14,076 nt of DNA from an uncultured Bacillota bacterium. GTDB taxonomy: Bacteria; Bacillota; Clostridia; Peptostreptococcales; Anaerovoracaceae. Under the pieces are notes generated by a model. It searched no databases, had not been told where the DNA came from, and saw only the letters and a program-made list of their open reading frames with translations. Positions 1-5,671 of this stretch are shown here, piece by piece. The stretch's first letter is position 1. Each line of letters starts with the position of its first letter. A program made the translations under genes and the position numbers. The stretch covers positions 1 through 14,076 of the forward strand of contig CAMOXP010000015.1 of NCBI GenBank assembly GCA_946629205.1, given 5' to 3'.

Positions 1-62
1 AGGACAGAGCGCGAGCGTTCGGCGGAGTACATTCGTCAGACCGTATTGACTGGATTCAACAA

Positions 63-68
63 AAGGAG
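63..68 (+). promoter_or_regulatory. Ribosome binding site that sets the nif3-like start
   Basis: AAGGAG lies 7 bases before the ATG at 76. The reading frame is open further left, to an ATG-less stretch at the window edge, but only the ATG at 76 has this spacing. It therefore decides the start. Confidence 0.8.
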
Positions 69-75
69 ACTGAAC

Positions 76-855
76 ATGAAATACAAAGAGTTTATTGAAA
101 TCATGGAGGAAATCGCGCCGACGGGGGCGTACAAGGATATCGACAACTCCGGACCGCAGATCATAAGCGGGGCGGAAGATGTGAACAGTGTTCTTGTATG
201 TCTGGAAATCAATATGGACGTGCTGGCGGAAGCGAAGGAGAAAGGTGTGGATTTGATCCTGACCCATCATCCTCTGATTTTCACACCGGAATCCTGCATT
301 GATTACGACGACTACCCGGGCAGGTATATCCATGAGGCAATCAGGAACAAGATCAGTGTTTATTCTGCGCATCTGTCTTTTGATTTTGCGCCAAAGGGCA
401 ACAATACGTATTTGGCAGTGCTGCTTGGGCTTCAGGATGTGGAAATGGGGTCTATCGATACACCATGGACCGGAATGCTTCCGGAGCCGATGACTGCGGA
501 TCAGTTATGCAGGCATGTTGAAAAATGCCTGACACTTCCGGAACATTATATCAGATGCGTCGACGGCGGGAAGGATCAGCTGAGGAAGGCTGGCCTTTGC
601 ACAGGCGCCGGCGGTGGGTATTTGCACGAAGCCCTGGAGGCCGGATGCGATCTGTTTATCACAGGCGATCTGAAACTTCATGAGGCGCAGTATGCGAAAG
701 CTTCCGGGCTTACTGTGATCGATGCCGGTCATTACGGAACCGAAAAAATCTTTACAGAGAATATCGCCAGGCAAATCAAAGCAAAAGCATCAGGCAAAGG
801 ACTTGACATCGATGTTATAATGGCTGAGGCTAACACAAATCCATATACACTTTAG
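76..855 (+). CDS. Nif3-like dinuclear metal center protein
   Basis: This 259-residue protein belongs to the Nif3 / YbgI / DUF34 family, cytosolic proteins that form hexameric rings with a two-metal site. Some are annotated as GTP cyclohydrolase 1 type 2, but the cellular role is not settled. Visible signatures are LTHHPLIF (residues 62-69, ligands H64 and H65), a variant of the usual HTNLD motif reading SAHLSFD (97-103, with D103), and DAGHYGTE (216-223, ligands H219 and E223). The length is typical for the short form that lacks the inserted PII-like domain. The start at 76 has AAGGAG 7 bases upstream. In related Firmicutes this gene usually follows trmK (tRNA m1A22 methyltransferase). The 75 bases to the left may be the end of such a gene, but no frame there is recognisable. 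The RNase P RNA gene follows about 26 bases after the stop. Confidence 0.93.
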   Translation: MKYKEFIEIMEEIAPTGAYKDIDNSGPQIISGAEDVNSVLVCLEINMDVLAEAKEKGVDLILTHHPLIFTPESCIDYDDYPGRYIHEAIRNKISVYSAHLSFDFAPKGNNTYLAVLLGLQDVEMGSIDTPWTGMLPEPMTADQLCRHVEKCLTLPEHYIRCVDGGKDQLRKAGLCTGAGGGYLHEALEAGCDLFITGDLKLHEAQYAKASGLTVIDAGHYGTEKIFTENIARQIKAKASGKGLDIDVIMAEANTNPYTL

Positions 856-881
856 AAATACGGTGCAGAAATCCAATAATT

Positions 882-1237
882 ACTCGGGTAAGACAGACAA
901 TCGCGCAGCGCTTCGCGTGCTGTGAGGAAAGTCCGGGCTCCGCAGGGCGAGGATGCCGGATAACGTCCGGCGTAGGTAACTATAGGGAAAGTGCAACAGA
1001 AACATACCGCCGCCTCGAGCGGTAAGGGTGAAATCGTGAGGTAAGAGCTCACGGGGATCTATGGTAACATAGATCTCGTGTAAACCCCATCCGGAGCAAG
1101 ACCAGAATGGGCGTACGGCCTTTGGCCGGGCAGTTGCCCGCTGCCGCCCGGAAGGTAGGTCGCTTGAGCATGCCGGTAACGGTATGTCGAGATAGATGAT
1201 TGTCAGATACAGAACCCGGCTTACGTCTTGCCCGAGT
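882..1237 (+). ncRNA. rnpB: RNase P RNA, bacterial class A
   Basis: This is the catalytic RNA that removes 5' leaders from tRNA precursors. The conserved core is easy to read: GAGGAAAGTCCGGGCTCC (from 924), GTGCAACAGAAA (from 991), a GGTAAGGGTGAAA element (from 1021), and ACAGAACCCGGCTTA near the 3' end (1209-1223). The ends are fixed by helix P1: bases 882-894 pair with 1225-1237 over 13 positions with one G-U pair. A second stem sits at 904-922 (GCAGCGC against GCGTGCTG around a TTC loop). The 3' half has the class A layout rather than the Bacillus class B layout. No U-tract terminator follows directly, so the transcript probably runs on towards the tRNA gene or is trimmed. No good promoter is visible between it and the preceding gene. 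Confidence 0.95.
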
Positions 1238-1261
1238 CCTGAAAAAAATTTGAAAAAGCAC

Positions 1262-1289
1262 TTGCATTTATTTTTCAGTTATGTATAAT
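1262..1289 (+). promoter_or_regulatory. Sigma-70-type promoter of tRNA-Leu
   Basis: A -35 box TTGCAT (1262-1267) and a perfect -10 box TATAAT (1284-1289) are separated by 16 bases. The predicted transcription start is about 1296, five bases before the mature tRNA. The flank upstream is rich in A and T runs, like an UP element. Confidence 0.75.
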
Positions 1290-1300
1290 GGAGTAGTCAT

Positions 1301-1387
1301 GCGGATATGGCGGAACTGGCAGACGCGCACGGTTCAGGTCCGTGTCGGAGCAATTCGGTGGAGGTTCGAATCCTCTTATCCGCACCA
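1301..1387 (+). tRNA. tRNA-Leu, anticodon CAG
   Basis: The 87-nt gene folds as a class II tRNA. The acceptor strand GCGGATA pairs with TATCCGC, followed by discriminator A and an encoded CCA end (1385-1387). The anticodon stem CACGG/CCGTG encloses the loop TTCAGGT, so the anticodon is CAG at 1335-1337 and reads CUG leucine codons. A long variable arm follows (about 1344-1358), as expected for leucine, and then the T arm with loop TTCGAAT. It lies just downstream of rnpB, whose product processes its 5' end. An open frame starting inside this gene is only read-through of tRNA sequence. Confidence 0.97.
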
Positions 1388-1423
1388 AAAAGACGGCTGA
1401 ATGATCAGCCGCCTTTTTTCTTT
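1387..1423. terminator. Bidirectional intrinsic terminator between tRNA-Leu and mscL
   Basis: The stem CGGCTGA (1394-1400) pairs with TCAGCCG (1405-1411) around loop ATGA. On the plus strand it is followed by a T run (1414-1419, then more T). On the minus strand the A run at 1387-1391 gives a TTTTT tail. It can therefore stop both the tRNA-Leu transcript and the converging mscL transcript. Confidence 0.85.
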
Positions 1424-1445
1424 TCTCTTAATTGTCTGCTGGTGA

Positions 1446-1489
1446 TGACACAACTGGAAATGTGTCAAAAGAACCGTCCCTTTGGCACA
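1446..1489. repeat. REP-like nested palindromic repeat
   Basis: Three alternating arms share one core: TGACACA (1446-1452), TGTGTCAAA (1461-1469) and TTTGGCACA (1481-1489). The first and second arms pair perfectly over 7 bases. The second and third pair over 9 positions with one G-U. The loop between the second and third contains GAACCGTCCC. I recall similar 'tcaaaagaaccgtccc' palindromes dispersed between genes in many bacterial genomes, some linked to REP-associated transposases, but I cannot verify this here. The element abuts the mscL stop codon (1490-1492) and may also form a 3'-end stabilising hairpin for that mRNA. Confidence 0.6.
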
Positions 1490-1903
1490 TTATTCGCTGA
1501 GTTCGGATGTGCAGTGCGGGCATCTGGTTGCCTTGATCGGGATCTCCTGCAGGCAGAATGGGCATTCTTTGGTTGTTGGTTCTTCTTCTGCTTCTTCCTC
1601 TTTCTTGGTGAGGGAGGTTGCTTTGTTCATTGCTTTGATGATGCTGAACAGAACAAGGGCAACGATAACGAAGTTGACAACTGCCATGATGAATGCGCCA
1701 TACTTGAGATCGACGCCGTTAACAGTTGCAACGAGATTGTTGAAATCTACTTTGACAAACATTCCGATGATCGGTGAGATGAGGTCATCGACCAGGGACG
1801 TTACGATCGCTGTGAAAGCAGCACCGATGATGATGCCGACAGCCATGTCCATTACATTGCCGCGAAGGGCAAACTCTTTGAATTCACTGATAAAACTCTT
1901 CAT
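1490..1903 (-). CDS. mscL: Large-conductance mechanosensitive channel MscL with zinc-ribbon-like tail
   Basis: This 137-residue inner-membrane channel opens under membrane tension to release solutes during hypo-osmotic shock. The N-terminal helix and pore-lining TM1 are clear (FKEFALRGNVMDMAVGIIIG, from residue 8). They are followed by a periplasmic loop that is short and polar, and by TM2 (GAFIMAVVNFVIVALVLFSI, about residues 69-88). After an acidic linker the protein ends in CPFC, ten residues, then CPHC. This Cys4 zinc-ribbon-like module occupies the place where E. coli MscL has its cytoplasmic helical bundle. The ATG at 1903 has AAGGAG (1911-1916 on the minus strand) at good spacing. The gene is monocistronic and diverges from the deacetylase gene. 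Confidence 0.95.
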   Translation of the reverse strand: MKSFISEFKEFALRGNVMDMAVGIIIGAAFTAIVTSLVDDLISPIIGMFVKVDFNNLVATVNGVDLKYGAFIMAVVNFVIVALVLFSIIKAMNKATSLTKKEEEAEEEPTTKECPFCLQEIPIKATRCPHCTSELSE

Positions 1904-1956
1904 TTCCTATCTCCTTATCGCTTAAATATAGAATAACTTTGAAAAATTGCTAAAAC

Positions 1957-2023
1957 ATTATAACACAATTTTTGAATTTGTGAGAGGGAACTTATATTAT
2001 ATTGTGATAAGTTGTGTTATAAT
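1957..2023. promoter_or_regulatory. Divergent promoter region with a 12-bp inverted repeat around both -10 boxes
   Basis: ATTATAACACAA (1957-1968) is the exact reverse complement of TTGTGTTATAAT (2012-2023), with 43 bases between. The left arm contains a minus-strand TATAAT (1957-1962) facing mscL. The right arm contains a plus-strand TATAAT (2018-2023) facing the deacetylase gene. No good -35 box is seen at 16-18 bases from either, so both promoters may be weak or need an activator. The repeat arms could also bind a shared regulator. The rest of the 193-base gap (1904-2096) is AT-rich and holds only a possible 10-codon leader ORF (2052-2084). Confidence 0.5.
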
Positions 2024-2051
2024 CAAACAAATTGGAGTATTGAGGTACACA

Positions 2052-2084
2052 TTGAAATATAAAACTGCGGAAGAGGCAGGTTGA
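2052..2084 (+). other. Possible 10-codon leader ORF before the deacetylase gene
   Basis: TTG at 2052 starts LKYKTAEEAG (initiator read as Met) and ends at TGA 2082-2084. GAGG (2042-2045) stands 6 bases before the TTG. The ORF is in the same frame as the deacetylase gene and stops 12 bases before its ATG. The deacetylase ATG itself lacks a good ribosome site, so reinitiation is conceivable. Ten codons can easily arise by chance. Confidence 0.2.
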
Positions 2085-2096
2085 AACACAATATAT

Positions 2097-3587
2097 ATGA
2101 CAAACGGAACTGACTTAAACAATATATTCGATAACAATCTAGATGAGAGGATGGCGCAAGCCATTCATGAAGATCGAAAAAGACGAACGCAGAGGGACCG
2201 CAGAAGAAGAAAAAAAGCAGCCAGACGTAAGGTCGCGCTCGCTATATTTGCGCTTGCTGCAGCGTTTTGTCTTTGCGTTGGGCTGGCAAAGATTCTCCAC
2301 TCTGATGTCTTCGATGACGAAAAGGAATTCCAGGAATTTGCCGATGACGCTTTTGCGGCACAAAGCGTATGCCCGGAGACGGATACGGATCAGCGGGAGT
2401 ACCACTTCAGCGAAGGAACTTCCTATGCGGTCATGCGCGGAGACTGGATCAACGGCGATACTAAGAGTCTGCTGGATGAAAAAATCGACGATATCATAAA
2501 GAAGCAGACAAAAGGAAAAGATGCCGCGATGGCTCTGCTGATCGATGCGGCTGCCTATGAATATGAGAACGGTACGATCAGTACGGTTGTTCATTACACC
2601 ACGTATAATCCTGACGGCCGCCATATGAAAATAGCAGACGCACAGGTCCAGACCAATCTCTTCGACAAAGCGACAGGCAAGGGCGTCGACTCTCTGCAGG
2701 TCTTGAATGTCAATTACAAAACGAAGGCTCAGGAATATGCAGAGAAGTACTTCAGTAAGACCTACAACAAGAAACAACGTTCTGAAGACTGGGAGAGGTT
2801 TGTTACAAGCGACGATACGAACTTCAATAAATTCGTGATCACAAAGGATGAAATCGCGTTTTTCTTTGATGACGGAACGGTCCTGAAGGAGGGTGAAGGA
2901 ACGCCTGCTATGGGTGTTCCTCTGAGAATCATCGGATCCACCATACGTCCGGCTGTCCTTGAACGGTACATCGACAAGAACAAGCCGATGGTCGCGCTGA
3001 CATATGACGATGGTCCCTACTCGAAAACCGAAGGCAAAATCGTAGACGCACTGGCGAAAAACGGTTGTGTCGCAACGTTCTTCTATTTGGGCAACCGCGT
3101 CAAAGATGACCATAAATCCGCAGTGAAAGCTGTTAAGATCGGATGCGAACTGGGCAATCATTCCTGGAACCATCCTGTTATGTCGCAGCTTGAAACAAAA
3201 GAAATCATCAGCCAGATCAGCAAAACCAACGCAGTGATCTATAAATACTGCGGCGTGGAGCCGGTCGTGGCTCGTGCGCCATACGGAGAATACAATGACA
3301 AGGTGTTGAAGAGGACTGGTATGGCGCAGATCATGTGGTCGCTGGATACGGAAGACTGGAAAACCCGCGATGCGGATGCGACGGTTAAGGCAATCAAAAA
3401 TACGAAAAACCTGGATGGGAAGATCGTTTTGATGCATTCCATTTATGATTCGACAGCAGAAGCCACGGAGACGATACTCCCGTGGCTCAAGGAAAACGGT
3501 TACCAGACAGTCACGGTAAGCGAATTGATCAAATACAGGACAGGTAAACCGCCTCAGCCGGGCAAAGTCTATAAGAAGGTAAAGTAG
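2097..3587 (+). CDS. Membrane-anchored polysaccharide deacetylase (NodB domain), PdaC/PgdA-like
   Basis: This 496-residue enzyme probably deacetylates N-acetylated sugars in peptidoglycan outside the cell, a change that typically lowers lysozyme sensitivity. A very basic cytoplasmic segment (about 27-45) precedes one membrane anchor (46-66). An extracellular region (about 95-285) resembles the DUF4163/DUF3298 domains found ahead of the catalytic domain in PdaC-type enzymes. The NodB domain (about 297-480) has TYDDGP (302-307, D304/D305), GNHSWNHP (353-360, metal ligands H355 and H359), RAPYGEYN (393-400), SLDTEDW (415-421) and LMHS (445-448, H447). All catalytic motifs are intact. The ATG at 2097 has only a poor ribosome site (GAGG about 20 bases upstream), and an in-frame TGA at 2082 excludes earlier starts. 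The alternative Met19 at 2151 would keep the anchor. The Rrf2 gene follows after 9 bases. The precise substrate is inferred. Confidence 0.88.
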   Translation: MTNGTDLNNIFDNNLDERMAQAIHEDRKRRTQRDRRRRKKAARRKVALAIFALAAAFCLCVGLAKILHSDVFDDEKEFQEFADDAFAAQSVCPETDTDQREYHFSEGTSYAVMRGDWINGDTKSLLDEKIDDIIKKQTKGKDAAMALLIDAAAYEYENGTISTVVHYTTYNPDGRHMKIADAQVQTNLFDKATGKGVDSLQVLNVNYKTKAQEYAEKYFSKTYNKKQRSEDWERFVTSDDTNFNKFVITKDEIAFFFDDGTVLKEGEGTPAMGVPLRIIGSTIRPAVLERYIDKNKPMVALTYDDGPYSKTEGKIVDALAKNGCVATFFYLGNRVKDDHKSAVKAVKIGCELGNHSWNHPVMSQLETKEIISQISKTNAVIYKYCGVEPVVARAPYGEYNDKVLKRTGMAQIMWSLDTEDWKTRDADATVKAIKNTKNLDGKIVLMHSIYDSTAEATETILPWLKENGYQTVTVSELIKYRTGKPPQPGKVYKKVK

Positions 3588-3596
3588 GAGACGCCT

Positions 3597-3989
3597 ATGA
3601 TCATCACGAAACGAAGCGATTACGCCCTGCGTGTTTGCAGAGCACTCAAAGACAGAAAGACGCACAGTGTCCGTGAAATATGCGAGAAAGAGGATATCCC
3701 GAAAGCATTCGCCTATAAAATCATCCGTGAACTGGAGCAAAACGACATTGTGAAGTCCGAGAGGGGAAAAGAGGGCGGCTACTATCTGAACCGGAAACTG
3801 GAGGATCTGACGGTTTACGACATCGTCAGCGTTACGGAAGATGACCTGGCTATCGTCCACTGCATGAAAGAAGACTGCGGCAGGAATACAGACGATATCC
3901 CGTGCAGAATGCATGAAGAACTGCAGCGCATCCAGCAGATCCTGGAACAGGAGCTAAAAGAAAAGCCGATCTCAGATATTATCGGATAG
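3597..3989 (+). CDS. Rrf2-family transcriptional regulator
   Basis: This 130-residue DNA-binding protein has the Rrf2/IscR layout. An N-terminal winged helix-turn-helix begins with SDYALRVCRAL (7-17), continues through the recognition region PKAFAYKIIREL (35-46), and has the wing GKEGGYYLNR (57-66). A C-terminal dimerisation helix follows. Three cysteines, C89, C94 and C103, sit in the loop that in IscR, NsrR and RsrR binds an Fe-S cluster. The spacing is C-x4-C-x8-C, not the C-x5-C-x5-C of E. coli IscR. Cluster binding is therefore likely but not certain. AGGAG at 3586-3590 overlaps the deacetylase stop, so the two genes are almost surely one operon. Its targets are unknown. The iscS-iscU pair 8 kb downstream is a natural candidate. 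The 3' end overlaps rluA tail to tail by 18 bases. Confidence 0.9.
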   Translation: MIITKRSDYALRVCRALKDRKTHSVREICEKEDIPKAFAYKIIRELEQNDIVKSERGKEGGYYLNRKLEDLTVYDIVSVTEDDLAIVHCMKEDCGRNTDDIPCRMHEELQRIQQILEQELKEKPISDIIG

Positions 3990-4868
3990 CAGACTGATGG
4001 CTCTGCGCATATCTTCCGGAAGTGGCGCTTCAAAATCAACGCGTTCTTTAGTGATCGGATGGATAAAAGACAAGCCGGATGCGTGAAGCGCCTGACGCCC
4101 GATGAGATCCGGTTCTTCCTCACCATAGAGACTGTCGCCCAGGACAGGGTGACCGATGTGGGACATGTGCACTCTGATCTGATGCGTCCTGCCTGTTTCG
4201 AGTCGAAGCTCGATCAGAGTATGGCCGTTGAGATAGTTCAAAACCTCATAATGTGTAACCGAAGGGGCGCCATCCTGATGGACGCCTCTTCTGATATCTT
4301 CACGATCAGGCCTTCCGATGGGCAGGTCGATCGTTCCCCGTTCTGATGAGACGATGCCTTTCACGATGGCAGTATACTTCTTGTGGATGAGATCCTGTTT
4401 CATCTGGTTGGTGATATGGTTCTGGCAGTATGCGTTCTTCGACACGAGAAGAAGGCCGGAGGTGTCTCTGTCCAGTCTGTTTACGAAACGTATCTTGAAT
4501 ATGTGTCCCGTTTTTTCCATGTAATGGGCAAGTGCGTTGGCGCAGGTGCCGGATTTGCATCCGTTGGTTGGGTGGACGACCAGTCCCGGCTGCTTGTTGA
4601 TGACCATAAGATCATCGTCTTCAAAGACAATGTCGAGAGGGATGTCTTCAGGAGGGAAATAACTGTGCTCATCGGGAAGGGTGATGCTGATCACATCTCC
4701 TTCACAGACCCTGTGCCAGCCTTCTGTAGTCTCGCCGTTCCGCATGGTCAGCTTTTGCCGTTTGATCCTGTTGCGGAGGCGTGCAGAGAAATCAAAATAT
4801 TTGCGCGTGATCTCACGCACTTCCATTCCGGCGTCTTCACTTGTGACTTTATGTACGAACTGTGTCAT
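3972..4868 (-). CDS. RluA-family RNA pseudouridine synthase
   Basis: This 298-residue enzyme isomerises uridine to pseudouridine in rRNA or tRNA. The N-terminal part (about 14-75) looks like an S4-type RNA-binding region (RLRNRIKRQKL, then EGDVISI). The catalytic domain has INKQPGLVVHP (90-100) and the signature RLDRDTSG (131-138) with catalytic D133. It is followed by HKKYTAIVKG and RLETGRTHQIRVHMSHIGHP, a strong family match. The family member (RluC, RluD or YhcT type) and the exact target base cannot be told from sequence alone. It is the last gene of the pepF-nadK-rluA operon. Its ATG overlaps the nadK stop as TAATG, and no clear ribosome site precedes it, which suggests coupled translation. 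Its end converges on the Rrf2 gene. Confidence 0.93.
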   Translation of the reverse strand: MTQFVHKVTSEDAGMEVREITRKYFDFSARLRNRIKRQKLTMRNGETTEGWHRVCEGDVISITLPDEHSYFPPEDIPLDIVFEDDDLMVINKQPGLVVHPTNGCKSGTCANALAHYMEKTGHIFKIRFVNRLDRDTSGLLLVSKNAYCQNHITNQMKQDLIHKKYTAIVKGIVSSERGTIDLPIGRPDREDIRRGVHQDGAPSVTHYEVLNYLNGHTLIELRLETGRTHQIRVHMSHIGHPVLGDSLYGEEEPDLIGRQALHASGLSFIHPITKERVDFEAPLPEDMRRAISLLSDNI

Positions 4869-5671
4869 TAGAGAAACTTGTCTTTTACCTTGTTCCAGAA
4901 GTCATAATCGCTGAATCGGATCAGATTGACGGATGTGTCTGATATCTTGATCTCGATTTCTTTGAGGTCTGAATAGCCTGTTTCAATACCGTCATTGGTG
5001 ATATAGATGATCTTCTCTGAAGTCTCCGGCACGATGCCCAGCGTCAGGTCCGGCGGCAGCAGGATGCTGGAGGTGAAAGACCGGAAAACGGTCGTGTTCA
5101 TAGGCGCGATCGGCGTTACCTGGAGGAGGTTGAGCCGCGGATCGACGATAGAACCGCCAACCGAATAGTTATACGCTGTACTGCCGGCAGAGGTTGCAAC
5201 GAGGATACCGTCTCCGCTGAACCGTTCGATGGGTTTGCCGCCGATGGACAGATCGAAGTGGATCGAATAGGATTTGCTGCCGGTAATGGCGATCTCGTTG
5301 AGACCTGTATGAGTATAGCTGTTTCCGTTTGCGTCCGTTGCGACGCCTGTTACAGTGCCGAGCTTCTGGATCGTGTAGTTTCCGCGTTCATAATCGGCGA
5401 TGAAAGACTCGAAATCCTCCGGCCACACCTCCTGGAAGAATCCAAGGTGACCTGTGTTGATGCCTACGATCGGAGTTTCGGGGAAATTACAACGGTGCAT
5501 CGTACGCAGGAAAGCACCGTCTCCGCCAACGCAGATCAGCAGTTCCGCGTCTTCATCGTAACCATCCGTGACTTTATAGCCGCGGGATTTCAGCTTTTGC
5601 TTCAGGATCATTTCGACATCTGTCGACAGTTCCGTTTCATTTGTAAAAATAGAAATCAGTCCAGTTTTCAT
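4868..5671 (-). CDS. nadK: NAD kinase
   Basis: This 267-residue cytosolic enzyme phosphorylates NAD to NADP using ATP or polyphosphate. Diagnostic motifs are all present: VGGDGAFLRT (48-57, the GGDG loop), INTGHLGFF (71-79), LNEIAI (124-129, the NE motif) and GDGILVATSAGSTAYN (153-168). The length fits the Bacillus-type family. The more usual ATPTGSTAY is read here as ATSAGSTAY, a mild change in the glycine-rich loop. The start overlaps the pepF stop by 4 bases (ATGA, 5668-5671), and its own stop overlaps the rluA start by 1 base. NAD synthetase (nadE) is encoded 5 kb away on the other strand, so both last steps of NADP supply lie in this region. Confidence 0.96.
   Translation of the reverse strand: MKTGLISIFTNETELSTDVEMILKQKLKSRGYKVTDGYDEDAELLICVGGDGAFLRTMHRCNFPETPIVGINTGHLGFFQEVWPEDFESFIADYERGNYTIQKLGTVTGVATDANGNSYTHTGLNEIAITGSKSYSIHFDLSIGGKPIERFSGDGILVATSAGSTAYNYSVGGSIVDPRLNLLQVTPIAPMNTTVFRSFTSSILLPPDLTLGIVPETSEKIIYITNDGIETGYSDLKEIEIKISDTSVNLIRFSDYDFWNKVKDKFL

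Noticed and set aside
803..821. TTGACA (803-808) and TATAAT (816-821) inside the end of the Nif3 gene, a possible rnpB promoter
   Set aside because: The boxes are only 7 bases apart, far short of the usual 16-18, and neither finds a good partner at proper spacing.
1307..1777. 156-codon open frame starting inside tRNA-Leu (MAELADAHGSG...)
   Set aside because: Its first part is the tRNA and the rest runs antisense to mscL. It is a well-known kind of false gene call over tRNA-Leu.
2139..3914. 591-codon open frame on the minus strand
   Set aside because: It lies wholly antisense to the deacetylase and Rrf2 genes, whose motifs are intact and have better starts. Its translation shows no domain, and the frame is open only because of codon bias on the other strand.
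5155..5205. NAD kinase loop ATSAGSTAY instead of ATPTGSTAY as a sign of lost function
   Set aside because: GDG, GGDG, NE and GSTAY are all present. Small changes at these two positions are minor and do not suggest an inactive enzyme.
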